Shown here: positions 26,304 through 34,636 of the stretch, one piece after another
Numbering within the stretch: the stretch's first letter is position 1
How the letters are laid out: the number at the start of each line of letters is the position of its first letter
Origin: Clostridiaceae bacterium
Lineage (GTDB): Bacteria > Bacillota > Clostridia > Peptostreptococcales > Natronincolaceae
Direction: 5' to 3'
DNA: 64,000 bases
Assembly: GCA_020832135.1 (NCBI GenBank)
Contig: JAFIFG010000124.1
Coordinates: 1 to 64,000, forward strand
Position numbers and translations under genes: made by a program
The notes under the pieces: model-generated
What the model saw: only the letters and a program-made list of their open reading frames with translations
The model's database searches: none
What the model was told of the DNA's origin: nothing

Positions 26304-27983
26304 ATGGTTAGAAGTAATGGTATTGCTCTTGAAAGTATTATGGGCATGGAGTGTATGAAAACATCTAAAGTAATTGCTGGGTTCAAGGGAATTACTAATA
26401 CCGTATCTAGGGTAAATATTATGGCGGATCCAGATATATTAAGTTGGGTAGATGAGGGTGAGTTATTACTTACCACCGCCTATTCCTTTAAGCAGGATGG
26501 TGTTGAAACTCAAAAGAATTTTATAAAGCAATGTAGTGATAAAGGTTTAGCGGGAATTGCAATAAAGATTTATCCCTATTTGAAATCTTTGCCCCAGGAG
26601 ATTATTGATTTAGCAGATCAGTTGCATTTTCCTATAATAGAGTTGGACTACTCTGTCCCATTTACAGACATTATGACACCAGTTTTTAAAGAAATATTTA
26701 ATAAACAGGCTTCTCTACTAGAAAGATTAGAAAGAATACATGATGAACTAATGGAGGTTATTTTAAAGGGTGAAGGTATAGAAGAGATAGGAGATGTTAT
26801 TCATAAGAATGTAAAGAATCCTATCTATATAAAGATGGACTTTTTAAACTACTCTATAACAAAGCCCCAAATGATTGAGGAAGGGATAAAGAAGGCCTTA
26901 CTAAATAATATTGCAAGTTTCTATAAAAAAAGTGGTAACAATATCAATCAAAAGCAGTTTGACAAGCATCAACAGTACATCAATGGTAAATATATTCATA
27001 GAATGGTAATGCCTATTATCGTAAAGGACAGGGTATATGGCCATATTTTCACATGGGCTATAGACACACCTTTAGGTGGGTTTGACTTATCTGTATTGGA
27101 GATTGCCTCCACCACCATAGCATTAGAAATACTAAAGCAATTATCCATTAAGGAAGTAGAGAATCGATATCGCTCTGAATTTTTGGAAGATTTGATATCT
27201 TTAGACGAAGGAAGGAGAGAAAAGGCCATAGATCGAGGTCATTACTTTAAATTAAATAATGATCGGCAATATGTTATGGCGGTGATTGATATAGATGATA
27301 GCTATAGTTCCTTAAAACAAATGGATGTGGATTTTAATGCTGTGGAACAGAATATCATCAATACTGTCTATAACATACAAGAAATAATGGATAAATTATC
27401 CTTAGAAGGATTCATAGCCACTAAAACCAATGGTATTTATATTTTATTATCCTTTGATCAAGAAATTTTCAGTGTTTATAATACTTTAAAGGTATTTGGG
27501 GATCAACTACAGCATACTATGGAGAAAAAATTGAGAAATGCTGATTTTAAAATAGGCTTGGGAAGAAGCTATAGAGGGCTAATGCAAGTAAGAAATAGCT
27601 ATACAGATGCCACCAATGCCATAAAAACCACAGATATGTTAAAGAACAATAAAATTGCTTTCTTTGAGGACTTAGGTGTTTATAAAATATTGTGTCAAGA
27701 TGGTTTAAAGGAGGAACTAGAAAATTTTTACCAGGTGACTCTTCAAAAACTAGATCAATATGATAGCAAAAAATCCACCGACCTAATAAAAACCCTAGAG
27801 GTGTACTTTGAATGCAACGGTAATTTTAAGAAAATGTCAAAAATGATGTTTACCCATTACAATACCATACTATATAGGTTACAGCGTATTCAAGAGGTTA
27901 CAGGTTTATACTTAGAAAATCCACACCATCGATTGAATTTAGAGATTGCATTGAAAATTAAGAAGTTAATGCAATTATCCTAA
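26304..27983 (+). CDS. PucR family transcriptional regulator (purine catabolism)
   Basis: A 559-aa regulator. The N-terminal ~120 residues are the PucR-type sensory domain (ALESIMGMECMKTSKVIAG; SWVDEGELLLTTAYSF). The middle holds a degenerate GGDEF-like region as in CdaR/PucR proteins. The C-terminus is the HTH_30-type DNA-binding domain (MSKMMFTHYNTILYRLQRIQEVTGLYL), a normal length for the family. PucR activates purine degradation genes in Bacillus. Here it stands at the head of the purine island, which fits a role as its regulator; that link is inference. AAGGGGG lies about 8 nt upstream of ATG. It converges with the cyclase-family gene, sharing a terminator. Confidence 0.88.
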   Translation: MVRSNGIALESIMGMECMKTSKVIAGFKGITNTVSRVNIMADPDILSWVDEGELLLTTAYSFKQDGVETQKNFIKQCSDKGLAGIAIKIYPYLKSLPQEIIDLADQLHFPIIELDYSVPFTDIMTPVFKEIFNKQASLLERLERIHDELMEVILKGEGIEEIGDVIHKNVKNPIYIKMDFLNYSITKPQMIEEGIKKALLNNIASFYKKSGNNINQKQFDKHQQYINGKYIHRMVMPIIVKDRVYGHIFTWAIDTPLGGFDLSVLEIASTTIALEILKQLSIKEVENRYRSEFLEDLISLDEGRREKAIDRGHYFKLNNDRQYVMAVIDIDDSYSSLKQMDVDFNAVEQNIINTVYNIQEIMDKLSLEGFIATKTNGIYILLSFDQEIFSVYNTLKVFGDQLQHTMEKKLRNADFKIGLGRSYRGLMQVRNSYTDATNAIKTTDMLKNNKIAFFEDLGVYKILCQDGLKEELENFYQVTLQKLDQYDSKKSTDLIKTLEVYFECNGNFKKMSKMMFTHYNTILYRLQRIQEVTGLYLENPHHRLNLEIALKIKKLMQLS

Positions 27984-28004
27984 GAAGAATTGAATCCTAA
28001 AATA

Positions 28005-28030
28005 AAAAGCGGAGCATGGGCTCCGCTTTT
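28005..28030. terminator. Bidirectional terminator between pucR-type and cyclase genes
   Basis: A perfect 11-bp hairpin (AAAAGCGGAGC / GCTCCGCTTTT) with a 4-nt loop lies between convergent genes and provides A/T tracts on both sides. Confidence 0.85.
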
Positions 28031-28042
28031 GTTTTCGCTGTT

Positions 28043-28735
28043 TTACTCCTCTACTAAAGCCACAGCCCTTATAGGTGATCCAGAGCCACCACGAATTTTT
28101 AAGGGTAAACCAAAATATAAAAATCTTTTGTTCACAATCTTGTCAAGATTACAGAGGTTTTCTGTATTAGTTATATCATACTCCCCGCAAATTAAATGCC
28201 CTGAGAAATCCAAATCTTCTGGATGGTCTATAGATGGAGCATCCACACCGATATTTACTGCACCCTCTTCTGCTAACCACTTAGCAGCTTCATAGCTAAG
28301 GCCTGTATAGGTAGTTTGCCATTGTTCCGTACCAAAATACCTATCATAATGTCCCGTATGCAATAAAATAATATCTCCTTTTGTAAGCTGTTGATGAGAG
28401 TGTTTAAGGGCCTCCTGCAAATCCTTTATTTCAATTTTTCTACTGGGGGGTATATGGCTTACATCAATGCAAATGGCACTTCCCCAAAAATATTCTATGG
28501 GCATATCTTCAATGGTGGCCCCTGAAGGCTTGAATTCCCAAACAGCATCACAATGGGTACCACCATGCTCACTGATTAAAAGGTTTCTGGCGGAAAATCC
28601 TAACTTATCACTACCGGTCACCCTCTTATTTTCTTCATGGGTCATATTGGTCATAATGAAGGTAGGTTGATGCATAGGAAATACAGACATGCCTTGAAAA
28701 ATCTCTTGGGATAAATCTATTAGTTTTAAGCTCAC
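28043..28735 (-). CDS. Cyclase family metal-dependent hydrolase (candidate imidazolonase)
   Basis: A 230-aa member of the cyclase/kynurenine-formamidase/isatin-hydrolase family. The metal-binding motif HGGTHCDAVWEF (near residue 55) matches HxGTHxDxxxHF in most positions, and GDIILLHTGHYDRYF plus NIGVDAPSID are further family blocks. Relatives open cyclic amides; isatin hydrolase opens a five-membered lactam. Since every other step of xanthine fermentation has a candidate nearby, this enzyme could be the missing 4-imidazolonase making formiminoglycine. That is inference. It starts with GTG behind GAGGAGG and is read opposite to the purine operon, sharing its upstream region. Confidence 0.8.
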   Translation of the reverse strand: MSLKLIDLSQEIFQGMSVFPMHQPTFIMTNMTHEENKRVTGSDKLGFSARNLLISEHGGTHCDAVWEFKPSGATIEDMPIEYFWGSAICIDVSHIPPSRKIEIKDLQEALKHSHQQLTKGDIILLHTGHYDRYFGTEQWQTTYTGLSYEAAKWLAEEGAVNIGVDAPSIDHPEDLDFSGHLICGEYDITNTENLCNLDKIVNKRFLYFGLPLKIRGGSGSPIRAVALVEE

Positions 28736-29076
28736 TTGATTTCCTCCTCTTAAAAAATTTCGAAATATTCCATCTTATTAAATCATTATACAATGAATTT
28801 GTTAAAAATCCTTCAAAAATTTCATAGAAATTGTAGGTATACAAATTTATCGTCAAGACCAGTGATAGTGTGGGGCACAGAGGAAATAGTAGGAAATAAT
28901 TTACAAAATATTGTAACTTATATACAAAATAAAGCCTTTAAAACTGTGTAAAAACATCCTACATTCATTAAAAGTATCCAAAGGAAAAAGGCATATTATG
29001 ATGAATTGTTAGAATATAAAGAAATAAGATTTAATTTTGATAATTTATTTTTTAACTTTAAAGGAGGTATAGCTAA
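28736..29076. promoter_or_regulatory. Divergent control region between cyclase gene and purine/BMC operon
   Basis: This 341-bp AT-rich stretch must hold promoters for both the cyclase gene and the long operon. No gene is visible. The clearest element is the inverted repeat TTACAA-AATA-TTGTAA at 28901-28916, with its left half (TACAAAATA) repeated at 28922-28930. It is a candidate operator. I could not assign -35/-10 elements with confidence. Confidence 0.4.
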
Positions 29077-29979
29077 ATGGAGAAACAATACGTACTAGCA
29101 GTTCCGAATTTCAGTGATGGAAGACGTAAGGAAGTCATTGAAGCTGTCGCAAATGAACTAAGGGATGTTGAAGGAGTAAAGCTTGTAAGTTGTGAACCGG
29201 AGCATGATTTTAATAGAACGGTTTTGACGGTAATAGGTGAACCAACACCTCTAAAGGAAGCCCTTTTAAATATGGCAGGTAAATCCTATGAACTTATCAA
29301 TATGGAGGAGCAGAAGGGAACTCATCCTAGGATTGGTGCACAGGATACCATACCTATCTTTCCATTTAAAAATATAACCCTAGAAGAATGTAAGCAATTG
29401 GCGGAGGAAATAGGAGAAGAAATTTATAAAAAATATAATGTACCGGTATATTTCTCAGGGGAAAATGCTAAGTGTGAAGAGAGAAAGGCTTTATCCTTCA
29501 TTAGAAAGGGACAATATGAAGGGCTTAAAGAGGTGGTGCACACCGATGAAAGAAAGCCGGATATAGGGTCAGCAACACTACATCCTACTGCTGGAGCCAC
29601 CATCGTTAGTGCAGATATGGAGGGATTAACCGCTTATAATATTTTCCTAGGGACAGAGGATTTAAATATAGCTAAAAAGATAGCCAAGGGTGTTAGAGGA
29701 CCCGGTGGTGGATTCTCCACTATTAGATCTGTAGGCATCAAATTCCCTGAAAGATCTGGAGTAGTAGTTTCCATGAATATGTTCGACTGTACAGCTACAC
29801 CTATTTATAGAGCCTTTGATTTTGTTAAAAATGAAGCCGCTAGATACGGGGTGGCGGTGACGGGTTCGGAAATCGTAGGTCCTGTGAAGCTGGAACATCT
29901 TTTAAATTCTTTAGAGCATTATTTAGCCTTGGAGAATTTTAGAAAAGAACAAATTCTAGAAAGTCATCTGATGGAGTAA
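29077..29979 (+). CDS. Formiminotransferase (FtcD-type, candidate glycine formiminotransferase)
   Basis: A 300-aa protein consisting only of the N- and C-subdomains of formiminotransferase; the cyclodeaminase half found in mammalian FTCD is absent. The active-site block THPRIGAQDTIPIFPF is near residue 82, and VYFSGENAK and GVRGPGGGFSTIRSVG are further family motifs. Known members move the formimino group from formiminoglutamate to tetrahydrofolate. In a purine fermenter the donor would be formiminoglycine, giving glycine. First gene of the operon; a strong AAAGGAGG lies 8 nt upstream. The matching cyclodeaminase is not in the window. Confidence 0.9.
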   Translation: MEKQYVLAVPNFSDGRRKEVIEAVANELRDVEGVKLVSCEPEHDFNRTVLTVIGEPTPLKEALLNMAGKSYELINMEEQKGTHPRIGAQDTIPIFPFKNITLEECKQLAEEIGEEIYKKYNVPVYFSGENAKCEERKALSFIRKGQYEGLKEVVHTDERKPDIGSATLHPTAGATIVSADMEGLTAYNIFLGTEDLNIAKKIAKGVRGPGGGFSTIRSVGIKFPERSGVVVSMNMFDCTATPIYRAFDFVKNEAARYGVAVTGSEIVGPVKLEHLLNSLEHYLALENFRKEQILESHLME

Positions 29980-30013
29980 AGGTGAAGGAAAAAAATAAAG
30001 GGGGACATGAAAA

Positions 30014-31429
30014 ATGAAATATGATGTAATTGTAAAAAATGCAAGGATTCCTCAAGGGGATGACACGATTGTTACAAATATTTTAGTAAAGGACGAAAAA
30101 ATAGCAGGATTTTTAACGGATTTAGAAGGAGTAACCTCAGATAAAGTAATTGATGCTGAAGGACATCTGACGCTCCCAGGGTGCTTTGATTCCCATACCC
30201 ACTTTATGGATCCAGGTTTTACCCATAGAGAAAACTTCTTAACAGGAACATCTTCAGCTGCTGCCGGTGGATTAACCACCATTATGGATATGCCCTGTTG
30301 TTCAAAGCCTTCTGTAAGAGGGGTTGAGGAATTAGAGTCAAAATTAAATGCTATCAAAGACAAAGCAGTTATAGATTATGCCATGTGGGGTGGTATAACA
30401 GGAGAAGATATTCGTGCCGGTAAGAAGCATCTTATCAAAGAGCAGGTGGATTATGGTGTAACTGCCTTTAAAGTATATATGACACCATCAGTACCAACCT
30501 ATGAGAGAGTAACGGATCCTGAAATGCTAGAGGCCTTTAGATGGGTAGCAGAAACAGGAGTTCCAGTAGGTATCCATGCGGAAAATTTTGCAATGTGTGA
30601 CTATTTTGTTAAGAAATTCGAAGCGGAGGGCAGAATGGATGGTCCAGCATGGGCGGAAGCTAGATGCATAGAAGCTGAACAGGCTGCGATTGAACTAGGA
30701 ATCAACTTTGCTGAAGCTTCAGGAGCAAGATTGCACATCGTCCATATGAGTTCGGGTATTGGTGCTAAGTTAGTAGGAGAAGCCAAGAAAAAAGGTCTAG
30801 ATGTAACTTCTGAGACTTGCCCCCACTACTTGATGCTAAACTATCAAGATGCTATGACAGAGCATGGATCCTTTGCCAAGATTGCACCACCTCTTCGAAC
30901 AACAAAGGACAATGAAGAGCTTTGGGAAGGCTTGCAAAATGGTAGCGTAGACTTCATGGGAACAGACCATGCTCCTTATGAAATTGAAACAGAGAAGAAA
31001 TTTGATGGCTCAACAATATGGAATACATTCCCTGGAATACCTGGGGTAGAGACACTAGTGCCAATCATGGTAAGTGAAGGTTATAACAAAGGAAGATTAA
31101 GCCTTAGTAAATTGGTGGAGGTGTTAAGTACCAATGCCGCTAAGCAATATGGACTATATCCTAAGAAGGGTGCTATGTTCATTGGTTCCGATGCAGACTT
31201 TACCATCATTGACCTTGAAAAAGAATGGACTATTGACCAAAAGAAAACCTATTCTATGGCAAAATACAATCCATTACATGGCATTAAGCTAAAGGGTAAA
31301 CCAGTAAAAACAGTAGTTAGAGGAACCCTTGTTTATGATGACAATGTAGGCATTGTTGGTAAAGAAGGCTTCGGACAATTTGTAAGAAGACAAAACATAC
31401 AAAAATTAGATAGAGAAATTAAATATTAA
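30014..31429 (+). CDS. Allantoinase/hydantoinase-like amidohydrolase (candidate xanthine amidohydrolase)
   Basis: A cyclic-amide hydrolase of the dihydroorotase/allantoinase/dihydropyrimidinase group (471 aa). All binuclear-metal ligands are visible: HTH in DSHTHFMDPG (near residue 60), the Lys that is normally carboxylated in TAFKVYMTP, GIHAEN, HIVHMSS, and Asp in GTDHAPY. The C-terminal sandwich closes with GSDADFTIIDLEKEW. In this setting ring opening of xanthine to 4-ureido-5-imidazolecarboxylate is the attractive reaction. Allantoin or a pyrimidine ring are alternatives. GGGGGAC precedes the ATG; the next gene starts 12 bp after the stop. Confidence 0.85.
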   Translation: MKYDVIVKNARIPQGDDTIVTNILVKDEKIAGFLTDLEGVTSDKVIDAEGHLTLPGCFDSHTHFMDPGFTHRENFLTGTSSAAAGGLTTIMDMPCCSKPSVRGVEELESKLNAIKDKAVIDYAMWGGITGEDIRAGKKHLIKEQVDYGVTAFKVYMTPSVPTYERVTDPEMLEAFRWVAETGVPVGIHAENFAMCDYFVKKFEAEGRMDGPAWAEARCIEAEQAAIELGINFAEASGARLHIVHMSSGIGAKLVGEAKKKGLDVTSETCPHYLMLNYQDAMTEHGSFAKIAPPLRTTKDNEELWEGLQNGSVDFMGTDHAPYEIETEKKFDGSTIWNTFPGIPGVETLVPIMVSEGYNKGRLSLSKLVEVLSTNAAKQYGLYPKKGAMFIGSDADFTIIDLEKEWTIDQKKTYSMAKYNPLHGIKLKGKPVKTVVRGTLVYDDNVGIVGKEGFGQFVRRQNIQKLDREIKY

Positions 31430-31441
31430 GGGGGAGAGCAT

Positions 31442-32044
31442 ATGCCAAGACATGCCATAGTTGTTATAGATATGTTAAATGATTTCGTAGGGGAAAAGGC
31501 ACCGCTACGTTGTCCAGGTGGTGAAACCATCATCCCGGATTTACAAAAACTTTTTAAATGGGTTAGAAGTAGAAAGGATGACGATATCCATCTAGTACAT
31601 ATTCAGGAGGCCCATAGAAAAAATGATGCCGACTTTAGGGTAAGACCAGTGCATGCTGTAAAGGGTACTTGGGGATCGGACTTTATTAAAGAACTATACC
31701 CTGAAGGTGAAGAATATATCGTTCAAAAGAGAAGACATAGTGGGTTTGCCCATACGGATTTAGACTTGTATCTAAGGGAGGAAAACATTGATACAGTAGT
31801 AGTAACAGGGGTATGGACCAATGTTTGTGTTAGAAGTACTGCTTCCGATGCCCTATATAATGCCTATAAAGTTATTACTCTAAGTGATGGCTGTGCATCA
31901 AAAACAGAAGAAATGCATGAGTATGGGTTAAATGACTTAAGTATATTTACAAAGGTAATGACCATAGATGAATATATCGATGCATGGGAAAAAGGTGAAG
32001 ATCCTTGGTTAGGCGGAGGAGATGCCCAAAATAAAGTAAAGTAA
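31442..32044 (+). CDS. Cysteine hydrolase, isochorismatase/nicotinamidase fold (candidate ureido-imidazolecarboxylate amidohydrolase)
   Basis: A 200-aa hydrolase with the complete catalytic triad of the family: Asp in VVIDMLNDF (near residue 10), Lys in VQKRRHSGF (near residue 97) and Cys in GVWTNVCVRSTASDA (near residue 134). The family includes N-carbamoyl hydrolases such as RutB and N-carbamoylsarcosine amidase. Removal of the carbamoyl group from 4-ureido-5-imidazolecarboxylate therefore fits both fold and position between the ring-opening enzyme and the decarboxylase. The step assignment is inference. Confidence 0.85.
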   Translation: MPRHAIVVIDMLNDFVGEKAPLRCPGGETIIPDLQKLFKWVRSRKDDDIHLVHIQEAHRKNDADFRVRPVHAVKGTWGSDFIKELYPEGEEYIVQKRRHSGFAHTDLDLYLREENIDTVVVTGVWTNVCVRSTASDALYNAYKVITLSDGCASKTEEMHEYGLNDLSIFTKVMTIDEYIDAWEKGEDPWLGGGDAQNKVK

Positions 32045-32076
32045 AGTAAAGACACCAAAGGAAAGTGGTGAGGGAT

Positions 32077-32628
32077 ATGAAAATCGTTGTAGGAATAACT
32101 GGAGGCAGTTGTGCCATATATGGAGTAGGGATCTTAAAGGTATTGAAGGATTTAAATATTGAAACTCATTTGACAGTATCCACCATGGGAGAGTATGTTG
32201 TAGAACATGAATGTGGTATGAAGTTAGACGAATTAAAGGAGTTGGCGGATTTTTATTATGATAAGAAGGATCTTGCCGCCGTCATTTCCAGTGGTTCCTT
32301 TAGAACGGATGGTATGATTATTGCTCCCTGCTCTATGAAAACCTTGGGAGCAGTAGCCAATGGTATATCTGATAATTTAGTGACTAGAGCAGCAGATGTC
32401 ACCATAAAGGAAGGACGGAAATTGGTGTTAATGACTAGAGAAACACCCTTAAGTGTGATTCATTTAGAGAACATGTTGAAGCTGGCTAAAATAGGGGTAA
32501 CCATACTACCAGCTTCTCCAGGTTTTTACAATCACCCAGAAGGATTAGGAGATATTGTAAAAACCATGGTGGGGAGAGCCTTAGATCAATTAGGAATACA
32601 TGAAGAAATATATAAAAGGTGGAGTTAG
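32077..32628 (+). CDS. ubiX: UbiX-like flavin prenyltransferase
   Basis: A flavoprotein of about 183 aa in the UbiX/Pad1 family. The N-terminal GITGGSCAIYGVGILKVL, the SSGSFRTDGMIIAPCSMKTL block and GRKLVLMTRETPLSVIHLENM are diagnostic. UbiX prenylates FMN to prFMN, the cofactor of UbiD decarboxylases, and the ubiD-type gene follows directly. The ATG at 32077 gives the family N-terminus; an in-frame GTG at 32065 is possible because a GGAAA site precedes it. Confidence 0.92.
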   Translation: MKIVVGITGGSCAIYGVGILKVLKDLNIETHLTVSTMGEYVVEHECGMKLDELKELADFYYDKKDLAAVISSGSFRTDGMIIAPCSMKTLGAVANGISDNLVTRAADVTIKEGRKLVLMTRETPLSVIHLENMLKLAKIGVTILPASPGFYNHPEGLGDIVKTMVGRALDQLGIHEEIYKRWS

Positions 32629-32646
32629 TGGGAGGTGAGGAACAAG

Positions 32647-33987
32647 GTGGAAAGACAAATGCTTAGAAGCACCTTGAAAAAACTTGAAGCTATGGGGAAA
32701 CTTGAGGTTTGTAATGTAGAAGTGAACCCTGAATATGAGCTGGGGGCTGTATTAAAGTACTATAACAACGAGAGGCCCATGTTGTTCAATCGGGTGAAGA
32801 ATAGCAAAATCACTGTAGTTGGAGGATTATATGGTAGCCGAGAAATCTTTTATGATTTGATGGATACTACCCATGAGGATAGAATTTATCAGTTAATGAA
32901 TGCCATAGCTAATCCCAAACCTACGAAATTATTAAAGGATGGACCTATAAAGGAAAATATTATTACAAGAAATATAAATCTTCCAAAGCTTCTGCCGATA
33001 CCAAAGTTTCATGGCGACGATTCCTCCACCTTTATTACAGCTGGAGTCATGATAATTAAAGATCCCGACACAGGAAAGACTTTTACCTCTGTTAGACGTT
33101 TTCAAATCAATGGAGGCAATAAAATCAGTGTGTTAATTGCATCTGCTATGTTGAAAAATCAAATAGAAGCTTTAAGAAAAGGAAATAAACCTTTGGAGAT
33201 GGCGGTTGTATTGGGCTATGATGCTCCTTACTTACTGGCTTCCCAATTAAGTAGTCAGCTATATGGTGTAGATAAACACCAAATAGATAGTGCCCTTAGG
33301 GGTGAGGCCTTAGAACTTGTAAAATGTCATACAGTGGATTTAGAGGTTCCTGCATATTGTGAATGTGTTTTAGAGGGTATTATTCCTCCAGACAAAAGTG
33401 AAGTGGAGGGACCCTTTGGAGAGTTGATGGGGTATTATGGTGGTGTGGCACCCCATCCCATTATGGAGGTTACGGCAGTGCTTCATAGAAACAACCCTAT
33501 TTTCCAGGTGGCTTTCCCCTGTAGAGAAGAACATTTTTCCAATGGCCTGGTGAGGGAAATGGAGCTTTACAATGATATAAAAAGGTTAATGGATGTGAAG
33601 GATGTTCATATTACTATGGGTGGTGGCTATAGATTTCATGCTATCGTTTCTATTCATAAGAAAAACAAGGGAGAGGGAAAAACTGCTATTCTAGCTGCTC
33701 TAGGGGCAAATAAAGATCTGAAGCATGTGGTGATTGTAGATGAAGATATTGATATATTTAATCCTGATGCTGTAGAGGGAGCTATTGCAACCAGAGTCCA
33801 GGCATCCAAGGATATGGTTGTTATAGCCTCAGCTGTAGGTTCAGGATTAGACCCCTCCCATCTGTTAGAGAAAGCCAGTGATAAAATGGGAATCGATGCG
33901 ACAAAACCCGTAGGAGAAATAGGTAAGGGTTTTGAAATGGCCAAGATACCGGGATATGAAAAAATAGATATTAGCAAATATTTGTAA
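32647..33987 (+). CDS. ubiD: UbiD family decarboxylase (candidate 4-amino-5-imidazolecarboxylate decarboxylase)
   Basis: A prFMN-dependent (de)carboxylase, about 446 aa. Typical blocks are LRSTLKKLEAMGKLEVCNVEVNPEYELGAV at the start (shown in part), ITAGVMIIKDPDTGKTFTSVRRFQ near residue 135, PPDKSEVEGPFGELMGYYGG near residue 245 and VDEDIDIFNPDAVEGAIATR near residue 370. UbiD enzymes decarboxylate aromatic and heteroaromatic acids, so release of CO2 from 4-amino-5-imidazolecarboxylate is chemically reasonable. The GTG at 32647 is preferred: GGAGGTGAGG ends 6 nt upstream. Confidence 0.9.
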   Translation: MERQMLRSTLKKLEAMGKLEVCNVEVNPEYELGAVLKYYNNERPMLFNRVKNSKITVVGGLYGSREIFYDLMDTTHEDRIYQLMNAIANPKPTKLLKDGPIKENIITRNINLPKLLPIPKFHGDDSSTFITAGVMIIKDPDTGKTFTSVRRFQINGGNKISVLIASAMLKNQIEALRKGNKPLEMAVVLGYDAPYLLASQLSSQLYGVDKHQIDSALRGEALELVKCHTVDLEVPAYCECVLEGIIPPDKSEVEGPFGELMGYYGGVAPHPIMEVTAVLHRNNPIFQVAFPCREEHFSNGLVREMELYNDIKRLMDVKDVHITMGGGYRFHAIVSIHKKNKGEGKTAILAALGANKDLKHVVIVDEDIDIFNPDAVEGAIATRVQASKDMVVIASAVGSGLDPSHLLEKASDKMGIDATKPVGEIGKGFEMAKIPGYEKIDISKYL

Positions 33988-34039
33988 ATAGTTATATGGA
34001 GGATGAAGGAAGACTTTTTTAAAAAGGTGGTAGTTATAG

Positions 34040-34309
34040 ATGAGATTAGCTATAGGTATGGTGGAGACCCGTAGTATGGTAGCAGCGGTGCAGGCGGCAG
34101 ATACCATGGTAAAGTCAGCAGATGTAGAGATTAAAGATTTTGACTTTGTGGGCTCGGGAATCGTAGCTGTTATCGTAACGGGAGAAGTGGCGGCAGTACA
34201 GGCTGCAGTAGAAAATGGAAGAGAAAGAGCTGCTCAATTAGCAGAAGTGATATCCTCCAATGTCATTGCTAGGCCCCATGATGAAGTAGATAAAATTTTG
34301 GAGGACTAG
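34040..34309 (+). CDS. BMC-H shell protein 1 (GSG pore)
   Basis: A single-domain bacterial microcompartment hexamer protein of 89 aa. It follows the PduA/EutM pattern: LAIGMVETRSMVAAVQAADTMVKSADV, a pore loop FVGSGIVAVI, GEVAAVQAAVENG and the terminal VIARPHDEV. The GSG pore is the common type that passes small polar molecules. It is the first of three BMC-H genes in the operon. Confidence 0.95.
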   Translation: MRLAIGMVETRSMVAAVQAADTMVKSADVEIKDFDFVGSGIVAVIVTGEVAAVQAAVENGRERAAQLAEVISSNVIARPHDEVDKILED

Positions 34310-34334
34310 ATACTTTTAGATGGTGGTGATAAGA

Positions 34335-34625
34335 TTGGCAAATTCTTTAACAAAGGTAGTAATGGAGAATATTCTTTCGACCTCACATAAGAAGGATTAT
34401 AAAAAAGAGCCTAAAGAGAATAGGTATAATACGAGTAACAATCTAAAGGATAGAGAAGAGGCACTATTAAAAAATGTATTACATAAAAAACATCAAGCAG
34501 TTGCTTTAGAGGATTTGGCAAATAATTGTACCCATAGGGAGAAAGAAAAAAGAGTGACGGAGGCTTCAAAAGCAAGGATGAGCCTAGAGGACTTGGCACT
34601 ACAGGTTAAAAAATCAAAACTGTAG
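34335..34625 (+). CDS. Small basic helical protein, candidate BMC scaffold or cargo adaptor
   Basis: I do not recognise this protein (about 96 aa). It is basic and low in complexity, with three short amphipathic-helix-like pieces separated by charged linkers: SLTKVVMENILSTS at the start, REEALLKNVLHKK with AVALEDLANN in the middle, and MSLEDLALQVKKSKL at the end. The LEDLA pattern occurs twice. Such pieces resemble encapsulation peptides that tether enzymes to BMC shells. The TTG at 34335 is chosen because GGTGGTGA ends 5 nt upstream; an ATG at 34320 lacks such a site. It lies between two BMC-H genes in the same direction. Confidence 0.55.
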   Translation: MANSLTKVVMENILSTSHKKDYKKEPKENRYNTSNNLKDREEALLKNVLHKKHQAVALEDLANNCTHREKEKRVTEASKARMSLEDLALQVKKSKL

Positions 34626-34636
34626 GAGGTGGAGAG

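Noticed and set aside
29662-29898. Minus-strand frame inside the formiminotransferase gene
   Set aside because: Antisense shadow of a conserved coding sequence.
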